A stretch of DNA of 30,696 bases. It comes from Prevotella sp. UBA2755 (GTDB lineage: Bacteria > Bacteroidota > Bacteroidia > Bacteroidales > Bacteroidaceae). The notes under the pieces were generated by a model, which saw only the letters and a program-made list of their open reading frames with translations, was not told where the DNA came from and did no database searches. Location of the stretch: NCBI GenBank assembly GCA_002353225.1, contig DEJF01000036.1:39404-70099 (forward strand), in the 5' to 3' direction. The position numbers and the translations under genes are program-made. Every line of letters begins with the position of its first letter. The stretch's first letter is position 1. Positions 15,750-23,886 of this stretch are shown here, one piece after another.

Positions 15750-16424
15750 TTAATAGACGCGAGGACCGAAAATAGCAGTACCGACACGTACCATCGTACT
15801 ACCCTCCTGTACGGCTATCGGATAGTCGTGGCTCATACCCCACGACCGTTCGCAGAACGAAGGCTCGTCAGCAAAATACTGTGCCTTTAACTCATCGAAG
15901 AGGTTCTTGGCAATCTGGAACTCTGAACGGATTTGTGACTCGTCTTCCACATACGATGCCATCATCATCAAGCCACAGATACGGACATGTTTCAAGTCAC
16001 GCCACGCCTCCTCGGCAAGCAACTGTCGACAGGCATCGGGAGTGAGTCCGTATTTCGTCTCTTCCTCCGCAATATGGAGTTCGAGTAAGACATCGATAAC
16101 CCGTTCATTCTTAGCGGCTTGTTTATCAATCTCCTTTAATAACTTGAAGGAGTCCACAGCCTCTATCATCGAGATATAGGGAGCGATATATTTCACCTTA
16201 TTGGTCTGCAAATGACCGATGAAATGCCAATGGATATCCTTGGGCAGTGACTCTACCTTCTGGCGTAATTCCTGCTCATGGCTCTCTCCGAAGATACGCT
16301 GTCCCTCCTCATAGGCAGCCTCGATGTATTCGTTAGGATGATACTTACTAATAGCCACAAGGCGGACACCCTGTGGCAGATTAGCAAGAACTTGTCTTAA
16401 ATTCCCTTTGACGTCGTAATCCAT
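15750..16424 (-). CDS. yggS: YggS family PLP-binding homeostasis protein
   Basis: A 224-residue single-domain fold-type III PLP protein, complete. The PLP lysine is Lys27 in LVAISKYHP; other signatures are IFGESHEQEL, HWHFIGHLQTNKV, LLELHIAEEETKYG, GLMMMAS, and the phosphate-binding SWGMSHDYPIAVQEGSTMVRVGTAIFG. It buffers pyridoxal phosphate and affects amino-acid metabolism; no catalytic reaction is established. It is third in the operon after the pseudokinase and DUF4494, its ATG overlapping the DUF4494 stop by one base (TAATG). The stop codon abuts that of the convergent EFR1 gene with no spacer. Confidence 0.95.
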   Translation of the reverse strand: MDYDVKGNLRQVLANLPQGVRLVAISKYHPNEYIEAAYEEGQRIFGESHEQELRQKVESLPKDIHWHFIGHLQTNKVKYIAPYISMIEAVDSFKLLKEIDKQAAKNERVIDVLLELHIAEEETKYGLTPDACRQLLAEEAWRDLKHVRICGLMMMASYVEDESQIRSEFQIAKNLFDELKAQYFADEPSFCERSWGMSHDYPIAVQEGSTMVRVGTAIFGPRVY

Positions 16425-16903
16425 TATCGTTCCATTTCAGGTTTATCATCCTGACTGCTCTTCCCGTACTCAAAGACATCCAACAGAGAAGTCTCCGTGA
16501 CACTGGATATGACATAGTCGATCATGGTACCGCCCATGACTTCCTCGATATTATTAACAGCGCCTTTCAATGTACCGGCATGCACCAGGTAGTTCACACT
16601 GCTACGCTTCTCCTTCTCGGTCTTCTCATCGATAGTGATAAACTGTAACTTAGCCTTATACCAACGGTCGGCAGAAGGCTCGTCGCTGAAGAATATCTCC
16701 TTGTAAGGAGCAATCTTGATATCCTTCACCGTGAACTCGCCACTGATATAGGAAGACATCTCCTCCATGATACGCTTCTCTGCCTCTGTGAAACTGAGCG
16801 CATCAACGGTATAGGTTTCATTTACTTTCTTCTGCAGACCATCTTCCATGGTCTTCTCATAGTTGATTTTACACTCAAACCAATTTGCTGTTCTTGATCT
16901 CAT
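16424..16903 (-). CDS. DUF4494 family protein
   Basis: A 159-residue cytoplasmic protein when started at the ATG 16903; the longer frame to 16990 would run into the end of the upstream gene and adds unconserved sequence. It matches DUF4494 of Bacteroidota, recognisable from NWFECKINYEK at the start, ALSFTEAEKRIMEE and RWYKAKLQFITIDEKTEKEK. No function is known. It lies between a membrane pseudokinase and yggS in one transcript, 46 bp after the former, and shares a stop/start base with the latter. Two direct copies of an 8-bp sequence lie just upstream (16920-16943). Confidence 0.82.
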   Translation of the reverse strand: MRSRTANWFECKINYEKTMEDGLQKKVNETYTVDALSFTEAEKRIMEEMSSYISGEFTVKDIKIAPYKEIFFSDEPSADRWYKAKLQFITIDEKTEKEKRSSVNYLVHAGTLKGAVNNIEEVMGGTMIDYVISSVTETSLLDVFEYGKSSQDDKPEMER

Positions 16904-16949
16904 AATATTTAATTTTGTTCGATATTCCGATAATGCGATATTCGAATGG

Positions 16950-18191
16950 TTATTTCTGGATACCTTTGCTGTTAGTGCCGCCCAAAGCATTTTTCTTCTG
17001 CTCGGTCAGGCGCTCAATAATCTCCGTGGCTATCAACTGACTCCTTGCGGGATCCAATGCTGACTCAGCGGATATCTTCTGTTGTGCCTTCATCAGTTCG
17101 TCCACCGTAGACTCACTCTGTGACATGAAACTCTTCTCACTCGCATTCATGTGATCCTTGTTATATATCTTGGAGAGAATCTTATCGGCTTCCTCAGTAT
17201 AGCGCTTACGGAAAATAGCCTCCGCCTTTGCCTGATACTCCTCCTGCGACTTCTGCTCAGCAGCGACTAAGGAGTCACCATCATTCGTCACACCCAGTTC
17301 CTCGGGATTAAAGCCATCGTCTATCAGGTCGTCAGTAGCCTGACGGGGAGCAGGTTTAACAAACTCCACAGGATTACTTTCCGGCATCATGTCGAAATAG
17401 AGGGCTATCACCAGTCCTGCGATAGCAACCGCAATAATCGCCGTCATCAAGGAACGGTAGGTGTTACGCTTACGGTTGATGCTGCCCAGCATCTCCTCCG
17501 GTGTACTGTAACGGTCCTCTGGCGACTCGCTGACTGCCCTTTTCACCACCTTACGTAACTCCAAGGGCATATCCGACTGGTCGAAGACTTTCTGTAAGAG
17601 TCGTCCGATAGAATAGATATCACAACGGTTATCTATGGTACCCTTACCCATCACCTCGGGAGCCACATACTCCTCCAATCCGTCATGATAGAGTTGGGAC
17701 GGGTCACTCATCGAGATATAGTGGGAGCCGACATGCGACAACATGACAGCATTATCCCCCTTACGAAGGAATACGGTCTGAGGGGAATAACATACCCCAA
17801 AGACACCCTGAGAATGGAGATAGGCGGCAGACTCCAGCAACTGGCGGGTGAACTCCTCGATGAAATGCGGCTCGGCAACGATGGACGGGTTGTCGTTCAA
17901 CACCTGTTGCAAGGGCTGATACTGTCCCTGCTCCATTTCCAGACGGACAATATCACGACCTTCCGACTGCGGACGGAAATGCAGGATATGCTGATTCGTC
18001 AGGGATGCGTTCTGCTCACACTCTCTCCTCAATGCCTCACTGAATTTGATGTTGCTGTTCAGTTCTTGTGCGACATCCACCACACTACGGTACTTCCCTT
18101 CTATCTGCTGGCGATAATAGTCGCCAATCGGCAGACGGGTCTTGTTGTGTTTACCGTCTTTTCTAGATGCCAATAGTTCCTCGTAATTCAT
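16950..18191 (-). CDS. Membrane-anchored protein kinase-like protein, likely pseudokinase
   Basis: 413 residues from the ATG at 18191; the extension to 18263 crosses the promoter and is rejected. Residues about 60-240 follow a Ser/Thr kinase fold: AAYLHSQGV before the catalytic loop, YVAPEVMGKG (APE motif 177-179) and NRCDIYSIGRLLQ (Asp191 and Gly196), then the C-lobe VSESPEDRYSTPEEML. The catalytic loop reads GVFGVCYSPQTVFL instead of HRDLKPxN, and the DFG position reads LSHVG, so both key aspartates are missing. A single membrane helix (about 247-266) leads to a mostly charged extracytoplasmic tail. It heads an operon with DUF4494 and yggS. Confidence 0.82.
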   Translation of the reverse strand: MNYEELLASRKDGKHNKTRLPIGDYYRQQIEGKYRSVVDVAQELNSNIKFSEALRRECEQNASLTNQHILHFRPQSEGRDIVRLEMEQGQYQPLQQVLNDNPSIVAEPHFIEEFTRQLLESAAYLHSQGVFGVCYSPQTVFLRKGDNAVMLSHVGSHYISMSDPSQLYHDGLEEYVAPEVMGKGTIDNRCDIYSIGRLLQKVFDQSDMPLELRKVVKRAVSESPEDRYSTPEEMLGSINRKRNTYRSLMTAIIAVAIAGLVIALYFDMMPESNPVEFVKPAPRQATDDLIDDGFNPEELGVTNDGDSLVAAEQKSQEEYQAKAEAIFRKRYTEEADKILSKIYNKDHMNASEKSFMSQSESTVDELMKAQQKISAESALDPARSQLIATEIIERLTEQKKNALGGTNSKGIQK

Positions 18192-18213
18192 AATCTCGGT
18201 TTGTTTGGATGCG

Positions 18214-18245
18214 CAAAAGTAAGCATAAATTCTGAAAAACGCAAA
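18214..18245 (-). promoter_or_regulatory. Promoter of the pseudokinase-DUF4494-yggS operon
   Basis: Minus-strand TTTG (18242-18245), a 20-bp spacer and TACTTTTG (18214-18221) match the Bacteroidota consensus; the ATG is 22 bp downstream. Confidence 0.75.
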
Positions 18246-18251
18246 AAATAT

Positions 18252-18282
18252 TTTGTATTTCACATGATTTACACTAACTTTG
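18252..18282 (+). promoter_or_regulatory. Promoter of the aminotransferase operon
   Basis: TTTG (18252-18255), a 19-bp spacer and TAACTTTG (18275-18282). Its -33 box lies only 6 bp from the divergent -33 box. A 12-bp palindrome (18289-18300) sits at the expected transcription start. Confidence 0.75.
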
Positions 18283-18288
18283 CAGTCG

Positions 18289-18300
18289 ATTTACGTAAAT
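18289..18300. repeat. 12-bp palindrome at the aminotransferase transcription start
   Basis: ATTTACGTAAAT is its own reverse complement. It lies 6 bp after the -7 box and 9 bp before the start codon, a position where a bound protein would block initiation. A site of this length may also occur by chance. Confidence 0.45.
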
Positions 18301-18309
18301 TAGACAACA

Positions 18310-19506
18310 ATGCCGGAAATATCTGTTCGCGGTCTGGAGATGCCAGAATCACCGATTCGGAAACTTGCTCCACTTGCCGCTGCCGCAAAAAAACGTGGTA
18401 CACATGTGTACCATCTGAACATTGGACAACCTGACCTGCCTACACCACAGGTAGGACTCGATGCCCTGAAGACGATTGACCGTAACATCCTCGAATACTC
18501 TCCTTCACAAGGTTACCTGAGTTATCGGGAGAAACTGGTCAGTTACTATGCGAAATATAATATTAATGTGACTGCCGACGACATCATCATCACGTCGGGC
18601 GGTAGTGAGGCGGTACTCTTCGCTTTCCTCTCGTGCTTGAATCCAGGTGACGAGATCATCGTGCCAGAGCCTGCCTATGCCAACTATATGGCGTTTGCCA
18701 TCTCGGCGGGTGCGAAGATCCGTACCATCGCCACCACTATTGAGGAAGGCTTTTCTCTTCCGAAAGTAGAGAAGTTTGAGGAACTGATCAACGACCGTAC
18801 CCGTGCCATCATGATCTGCAACCCCAACAACCCTACGGGTTATCTCTATACCCGTCGTGAGATGCAGCAGATTCGTGACCTCGTGAAGAAATACGACCTG
18901 TATCTCTTCTCCGACGAGGTATATCGTGAGTATATCTACACTGGTTCCCCCTATATCTCCGCCTGTCACTTGGAGGGTATTGAGCAGAATGTGATTCTGA
19001 TTGACTCTGTGTCAAAGCGCTATTCCGAGTGCGGCATCCGTATCGGTGCCCTGATCACGAAGAATGTGGAGGTACGCAAGGCTGTGATGAAGTTCTGTCA
19101 GGCTCGCCTGTCACCTCCTCTTATCGGACAGATTGTCGCTGAGGCTTCGTTGGATGCACCGGAGGACTATTATCGGGATGTCTACGATGAGTATGTGGAG
19201 CGTCGTAAGTGCCTGATTGACGGACTCAACCGCATCCCCGGCGTTTACTCTCCTATTCCGATGGGAGCGTTCTATACGGTAGCGAAACTGCCTGTCGACG
19301 ATGCCGAGAAGTTCTGCCGCTGGTGTCTTGCCGATTTCGAGTACGAGGGTGAGACGGTGATGATGGCTCCTGCCGCCGGTTTCTATACCACACCTGGCGC
19401 TGGTATTGATCAGGTACGTATTGCCTACGTGCTGAAGAAAGAGGACCTTGAGCGTGCGCTCATTGTCTTGCAGAAAGCCCTTGAGGCATATCCCGGAAGA
19501 AAATGA
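18310..19506 (+). CDS. PLP-dependent aminotransferase (aspartate aminotransferase family, class I)
   Basis: A 398-residue fold-type I enzyme, complete. The PLP Schiff-base lysine is Lys236 in DSVSKRYSECGIRIG; further signatures are LNIGQPDLPTP, SPSQGYLSYRE, ITSGGSEAV, CNPNNPTG (170-177) and the PLP-contacting SDEVY (201-205), with Arg244 for phosphate. It transfers an amino group between an amino acid (likely aspartate or a related one) and 2-oxoglutarate; the sequence alone does not settle the substrate. It heads an operon and ends in an ATGA overlap with the permease gene, a pairing with no evident metabolic link. Confidence 0.93.
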   Translation: MPEISVRGLEMPESPIRKLAPLAAAAKKRGTHVYHLNIGQPDLPTPQVGLDALKTIDRNILEYSPSQGYLSYREKLVSYYAKYNINVTADDIIITSGGSEAVLFAFLSCLNPGDEIIVPEPAYANYMAFAISAGAKIRTIATTIEEGFSLPKVEKFEELINDRTRAIMICNPNNPTGYLYTRREMQQIRDLVKKYDLYLFSDEVYREYIYTGSPYISACHLEGIEQNVILIDSVSKRYSECGIRIGALITKNVEVRKAVMKFCQARLSPPLIGQIVAEASLDAPEDYYRDVYDEYVERRKCLIDGLNRIPGVYSPIPMGAFYTVAKLPVDDAEKFCRWCLADFEYEGETVMMAPAAGFYTTPGAGIDQVRIAYVLKKEDLERALIVLQKALEAYPGRK

Positions 19507-20750
19507 GTCTTCCGTTTTTCCTTGCCCACAGGATTTATTCCGATGATGGCGACCATCGTAAGGTGAGCCGTCCTGCTATCCGTATAGCCACCATCGGTGT
19601 TGCCATCGGACTTGCCGTGATGATTATCACTGTGAGTGTGGTGATGGGCTTTAAGCATACCATCCGTGACAAGGTAGTCGGCTTTGGCAGTCATATACAG
19701 GTCGAGAGTTTCATTGCCTCCCAATCGGCAACACCCTACCCTGTCTGCATCGATGACTCCCTGATGAAGGTGCTGCAAGGCATTGACGGTGTCCGCCATG
19801 TGGGACGTTATGCCATCACACAGGGTATCCTCAAGACAGACAATGACTTCTTAGGAATAGCCATCAAAGGTATTGGCGAGGATTACGACACCCATTTCCT
19901 TCAACAGAATCTCGTCGAAGGCAAGATGCCGCGGTTCTCGTCCACGAAGAGTTCCAATGAGTTGCTCATCTCCCGTATGATAGCCAATAAACTCGGACTG
20001 AAGGCTGGCGACCGTGTGTTTGCCTACTTCATAGACTATAATAATGTACGTGCGCGAAAGTTCACTGTGGCTGCCATCTACGAGACGAATATGACCCAGT
20101 TTGACGAGTCACTATGCTTCACGGACCTTCCGCTACCTGTGAAACTCAACAAATGGGAGCAAGACCAGTGCAGCGGCGCGGAGTTACTGGTCAGCGATTT
20201 CGACCAGTTACAGGCTACTGCCAACTTGGTTGTGGAGAAAGTCAACCGCCATACCGACCATAACGGTGAGATACTCACCTCCCATACCGTGCAGGAGACC
20301 TATCCGCAAGTATTCTCGTGGCTGTCTCTGCTTGACATCAACGTGTGGATAATCCTTGTCTTGATGGTATGTGTGGCTGGCTTCACGATGATTAGCGGAC
20401 TGCTTATCATCATCTTGGAGCGTACCCAGATGATCGGTTTGCTGAAAGCACTCGGTGCCCGCAACAAGAGTGTACGCCATACCTTCCTCTGGTTTGCCGC
20501 CTTCATCATAGGTCAGGGCATGCTCTGGGGTAATATCATCGGTATCGGTTTCATTCTCTTGCAACAGCACACAGGATTCATCAAACTCGATCCTGCGAAC
20601 TACTATGTCACCACAGCACCGATGGAACTGAATATCCCACTCATCGTGTTACTCAACGTGGCGACACTCCTTGTAACCCTCTTTGTCTTAATCGCGCCCT
20701 CTTTCCTTGTCTCACGCATTCATCCCGCTCGCTCCATGCGGTATGAGTAA
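19503..20750 (+). CDS. ABC transporter permease, FtsX/LolC-LolE type
   Basis: A 415-residue inner-membrane protein. It has one N-terminal helix (about 29-50, IATIGVAIGLAVMIITVSVVMGF), a periplasmic domain of about 220 residues of MacB/LolE type, and three C-terminal helices in the FtsX core (LDINVWIILVLMVCVAGFTMISG; FAAFIIGQGMLWGNIIGIGFI; LIVLLNVATLLVTLFVLIAPS). The coupling-helix region ERTQMIGLLKALGARNKSV, which docks on the ATPase, is well conserved. Lipoprotein release (LolCE) is the likely role. No ATPase gene is adjacent, so the partner must be elsewhere. Translation is coupled to the aminotransferase by ATGA. Confidence 0.88.
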   Translation: MSLPFFLAHRIYSDDGDHRKVSRPAIRIATIGVAIGLAVMIITVSVVMGFKHTIRDKVVGFGSHIQVESFIASQSATPYPVCIDDSLMKVLQGIDGVRHVGRYAITQGILKTDNDFLGIAIKGIGEDYDTHFLQQNLVEGKMPRFSSTKSSNELLISRMIANKLGLKAGDRVFAYFIDYNNVRARKFTVAAIYETNMTQFDESLCFTDLPLPVKLNKWEQDQCSGAELLVSDFDQLQATANLVVEKVNRHTDHNGEILTSHTVQETYPQVFSWLSLLDINVWIILVLMVCVAGFTMISGLLIIILERTQMIGLLKALGARNKSVRHTFLWFAAFIIGQGMLWGNIIGIGFILLQQHTGFIKLDPANYYVTTAPMELNIPLIVLLNVATLLVTLFVLIAPSFLVSRIHPARSMRYE

Positions 20751-20818
20751 ACACAGTGTTCTGTATGGATAATCATGACATTCACTGGGGATGAAATAAC
20801 AGAGTAATATAGGCTTTA

Positions 20819-20843
20819 AGAACAAAACAACTTGTTTTGTTCT
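20819..20843. repeat. 25-bp perfect palindrome
   Basis: AGAACAAAACAA (20819-20830), one central C, and TTGTTTTGTTCT (20832-20843); the arms are exact reverse complements. It lies 69 bp after the permease stop. As RNA it would form a stem of about 11 bp, but no T run follows on either side, so a simple intrinsic terminator is doubtful; a protein-binding site or processing hairpin is possible. Confidence 0.75.
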
Positions 20844-20992
20844 CAAAGGAAATAAAGTCTTAAAAAATGCATGCCATACACAATAAATGGGCTTTATACA
20901 CCTTATTATATTAAAGTAACTATCTAATCATAAGCATTTAACATGGCAGTATGGTTGTAAACCGTAACGCATACAAGTAGACCGTCTATAAT

Positions 20993-21030
20993 AAAAAAGG
21001 GGAGGCTTGCACGAACGGCAGGTCTCCCCT
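20993..21030 (-). terminator. Intrinsic terminator of the rnf operon
   Basis: Arms at 20998-21010 and 21018-21030 form a 13-bp stem with two wobble pairs and a 7-nt loop. On the minus strand it is followed by a T run (20993-20998 read as Ts) and T-rich sequence. It lies 20 bp after the rnfA stop codon. Confidence 0.9.
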
Positions 21031-21049
21031 CTCCTATTAATAGTTCATT

Positions 21050-21652
21050 TTAATCGAGTCCGAATAAAGTGCGCAGTCCACCGTCTACTCCAGAGAAGCC
21101 CATGAAGGCGAGACTGAGCAGACCAGCGGAGAGCATGACGATTGCCATGCCACGCATTCCCTTAGGGATGTTCACCAGTTCGAGTTGCTCACGCATACCA
21201 GCGAAGACGGTCAGGGCAAGTCCGAAACCGATTGCCGTTGAGAAGGCATAGACGACAGACTGCAACAGATCGAAGTCTTTCTGAATCACGAGGATGGCAA
21301 CACCTAAGACGGCACAGTTGGTGGTAATCAGGGGCAGGAAGATACCTAATGCCTGATAGAGTGCCGGTGACACCTTCTTCAATATGATCTCCACCATCTG
21401 CACCAGTGAGGCAATGACGAGGATGAAGGCGATGGTCTGCAGATACTGCAAGCCGAAAGCGTCGAGCACATATTTCTGTACCAGCCATGTCACGATGGTG
21501 GCAAGGGTCAACACGAAAGCCACTGCTGCGGACATACCCAGTGAGGTGTCCACTTTCTTAGAGACACCCAAGAACGGACAGATGCCTAAGAATTGTGACA
21601 ACACGATGTTGTTCACAAAGATAGCCGAGATAAATATCAGTATGTACTCCAT
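21050..21652 (-). CDS. rnfA: Rnf complex membrane subunit RnfA
   Basis: A 200-residue protein with about six membrane helices, the RnfA/NqrE fold. Family signatures are NNIVLSQFLGICPFLGVSKK near the N-terminus and TNCAVLGVAILV in the middle, the conserved cysteine positions (CPF and NCA) that lie at the membrane iron site. With RnfE it forms the ion/electron path through the membrane. It is the last gene of the operon, 3 bp after rnfE and directly before the terminator. Confidence 0.96.
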   Translation of the reverse strand: MEYILIFISAIFVNNIVLSQFLGICPFLGVSKKVDTSLGMSAAVAFVLTLATIVTWLVQKYVLDAFGLQYLQTIAFILVIASLVQMVEIILKKVSPALYQALGIFLPLITTNCAVLGVAILVIQKDFDLLQSVVYAFSTAIGFGLALTVFAGMREQLELVNIPKGMRGMAIVMLSAGLLSLAFMGFSGVDGGLRTLFGLD

Positions 21653-21655
21653 AAT

Positions 21656-22240
21656 TTATGCCTTTCTAAGTTTATTGACAATAGCAATCAGGAAGCCAAG
21701 GGTGATGAATGCACCCGGAGGCAACACGAAGAGCAGGATGTTATAGGTCTCTGGCACCAGTGTGATACCGAAGATAGAGCCGGAGCCCAGCAGTTCACGA
21801 CAGATACCTAACAGTGTCAGACCGATGGTGAAACCAAGTCCGATACCGATACCATCAAACAGAGAGGCTACAGGACTGTTCTTTGCCGCAAAGGCCTCGG
21901 CACGCCCCAGGATGATACAGTTCACCACGATCAGTGGGATGAACAATCCTAATGCCGCGTCAATGTCAGGCAGGAAAGCCTTGATGACAAGTTGCAGGAT
22001 GGTCACGAAGGCGGCAATCACCACGATAAATACAGGGATGCGCACCTTATCAGGGGTGATGCTCTTCAGACAAGAGATCACGAAGTTGGTACAGATCAGT
22101 ACCGCCATGGTGGCAAGTCCCATCGACATACCATTCATAGCAGAGGTAGTGGTGGCAAGTGTAGGACACATACCGAGCATCAAGACGAACGTAGGGTTCT
22201 CCTTGACGATACCATTCTTTATAATATCTATATAGTTCAT
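21656..22240 (-). CDS. rnfE: Rnf complex membrane subunit RnfE
   Basis: A 194-residue protein with about six membrane helices, homologous to RnfA/NqrD. It begins YIDIIKNGIVKENPTFVLMLGMCPTLATTTSAMNG; the GMCPTLA and VVNCIILGRAEAFA segments hold the conserved cysteines. It pairs with RnfA in inverted topology to carry electrons across the membrane. It sits 3 bp after rnfG and 3 bp before rnfA. Confidence 0.96.
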   Translation of the reverse strand: MNYIDIIKNGIVKENPTFVLMLGMCPTLATTTSAMNGMSMGLATMAVLICTNFVISCLKSITPDKVRIPVFIVVIAAFVTILQLVIKAFLPDIDAALGLFIPLIVVNCIILGRAEAFAAKNSPVASLFDGIGIGLGFTIGLTLLGICRELLGSGSIFGITLVPETYNILLFVLPPGAFITLGFLIAIVNKLRKA

Positions 22241-22243
22241 ACC

Positions 22244-22870
22244 TTAATCCTCCTTATTTTGTTCGGTAGCGCCCGTGGCAGCATCAGCAGGTGTCGCCTT
22301 GTAAGCGTTGTAAGCATTATTAATCGCCAAGAGGAAAGCACGGCTGGTAATGGTAGAGGCTGTGATGGCATCCACCTGTCCACCGTCTTTCGATACGGCA
22401 AGGGGCTCTTTCGGATCCTTACCGATGATATCACCCTTCTCTCCTTTCTGGAACCATTTGTCTGCCTTGGCACCCAGTCCCGGTGTCTCCGCATGTTCCA
22501 GCAAGGTATAGCCGAGAATCTTGCCCTCGGGGTCGAAACCGACCAGTACCTTCAGGTCACCACCAAAGCCACCCGTGGTACTCTCGACAGCGGCACCAAG
22601 GTCTTTCTTCTGGGCATCCTGTATCTGATAGATAATATAGGTGAGTTCCTTACCTTTGGCATCATTCTGCTTGACGGTATCTGTCTTGGCGACAACGAGG
22701 TCGTTGCATACCATGACGGCTTTGATACCGTCGGCAAGAGCCTTCGACTTCTGTTCGTTGATAGGTCCTTCGGTCAAGTGGTTGACGAAGGCAAGGATAC
22801 CACCCATGATGACGGCTACTCCTGTGAGTACCAACGCCATATTCGTTAAAGATGATTCAAGTTTCTTCAT
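22244..22870 (-). CDS. rnfG: Rnf complex FMN-binding subunit RnfG
   Basis: A 208-residue RnfG/NqrC-type protein: one N-terminal membrane helix (about 10-31) and an exported FMN domain. The covalent flavin site is in VDAITASTITS, where Thr173 corresponds to the final Thr of the S(T)GAT motif. The conserved HAETPGLG lies at 126-133. The C-terminal tail (ATPADAATGATEQNKED) is Ala/Thr rich and probably disordered. It follows rnfD by 15 bp. Flavinylation would need ApbE, which is not in the window. Confidence 0.95.
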   Translation of the reverse strand: MKKLESSLTNMALVLTGVAVIMGGILAFVNHLTEGPINEQKSKALADGIKAVMVCNDLVVAKTDTVKQNDAKGKELTYIIYQIQDAQKKDLGAAVESTTGGFGGDLKVLVGFDPEGKILGYTLLEHAETPGLGAKADKWFQKGEKGDIIGKDPKEPLAVSKDGGQVDAITASTITSRAFLLAINNAYNAYKATPADAATGATEQNKED

Positions 22871-22885
22871 ACGTCTTTCCTCCTC

Positions 22886-23884
22886 TTACTTTTTGGCAGG
22901 CACTTCACCGAAGCGCTTGGGTTTCACATAAGTATTAATCAGCGGTGTGAACGCATTCATAATCAGAATGGCGAACGACATACCCTCTGGGTAGGCACCC
23001 CAGTTACGGATGACGACGGTGAGGAAGCCGATAGCAACACCGTAGATAATCTGTCCCTTCGGAGTCATCGGTGAGGTGACATAGTCGGTAGCCATGAAGA
23101 TAGCACCGAGCATCAGACCACCCGAGAGGATGACACTGATAGGATCAGCATAGATAGGATTGGCAAGATGCATCAGTCCTGAGAACACGAAGACCGTAGC
23201 GATGATGCTGACGGGGATGTGCCAGGTGATGATCTTCTTCCAGAGCATATATACCAAGCCAAGCAGCAGTGCAAGGGCACAGATCTCACCCATCGCTCCA
23301 GCACCGTCGGGATGATTACCGAGGAAGAGACTCATAGAGTCAGGCAGTTGGTCAAGCACGGAAGCATCACCACTCTTGATCGCCTGCTTCATGATGGCAA
23401 GTGGTGTGGCACCCGTCTCCGCATCGAGATAACTGGTGAGTTGTCCCACCTTCGGCCATGTCGTCATCTGCGCAGGGAAAGCGACCAGCAGGGCTGCACG
23501 TCCCACCAACGCAGGATTGAAGAGGTTATTACCCAGACCACCGAATGTCATCTTACCCACACCGATGGCGAATAGCGCACCGATGATGATAATCCAGATG
23601 GGGAGGTTGCTGGGGAGGTTGAAACCAAGCAGCAGACCTGTCAGCACGGCAGAGCCGTCACAGATGGTGGTGCGCTCGTTCTTCAGCATAAACTTATTGA
23701 TAGCCCACTCGAAGAGGACGCAGGCAGCGACACTCGTAGCACAGACAATGGCAGAGCCAATGCCGAAGAAATAGAACGAGACGAGCAGCGCAGGCAGCAG
23801 GGCGATGATGACACCGTACATGTTACGCTCCACCGTGTCGGTTCCATGTGCATGGGGCGATAATGATACAATCAACTTACTCAT
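22886..23884 (-). CDS. rnfD: Rnf complex membrane flavin subunit RnfD
   Basis: A 332-residue RnfD/NqrB-type protein with about nine to ten membrane segments. It opens LIVSLSPHAHGTDTVERNMYGV. The covalent FMN site is ETGATPLA with Thr160 as the flavin-linked residue. Further family marks are the GGLGNNLFNPALVGRA and FMATDYVTSPMTPKGQ stretches. It carries electrons between RnfC and RnfG in the membrane. It is 2 bp after rnfC. Confidence 0.96.
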   Translation of the reverse strand: MSKLIVSLSPHAHGTDTVERNMYGVIIALLPALLVSFYFFGIGSAIVCATSVAACVLFEWAINKFMLKNERTTICDGSAVLTGLLLGFNLPSNLPIWIIIIGALFAIGVGKMTFGGLGNNLFNPALVGRAALLVAFPAQMTTWPKVGQLTSYLDAETGATPLAIMKQAIKSGDASVLDQLPDSMSLFLGNHPDGAGAMGEICALALLLGLVYMLWKKIITWHIPVSIIATVFVFSGLMHLANPIYADPISVILSGGLMLGAIFMATDYVTSPMTPKGQIIYGVAIGFLTVVIRNWGAYPEGMSFAILIMNAFTPLINTYVKPKRFGEVPAKK

Positions 23885-23886
23885 AG

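Larger units (their letters stand above)
20751..21049. other. 299-bp non-coding gap between converging operons
   Basis: No supported gene. It holds the palindrome at 20819-20843 and the rnf terminator at 20993-21030. The remaining A/T-rich sequence contains only two tiny open frames (9 and 18 codons) without support. This is the largest non-coding stretch in the window. Confidence 0.7.

Noticed and set aside
16904..16990. N-terminal extension of the DUF4494 protein
   Set aside because: It overlaps the end of the pseudokinase gene and lies outside the conserved domain; the ATG at 16903 fits the family.
20765..20930. Tiny open frames of 9 and 18 codons in the intergenic gap
   Set aside because: No ribosome binding signal, promoter or recognisable product; expected by chance.
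21992..22849. A 285-codon plus-strand frame opposite rnfE/rnfG
   Set aside because: It is antisense to two well-conserved rnf genes, lacks a promoter and has no recognisable motif.
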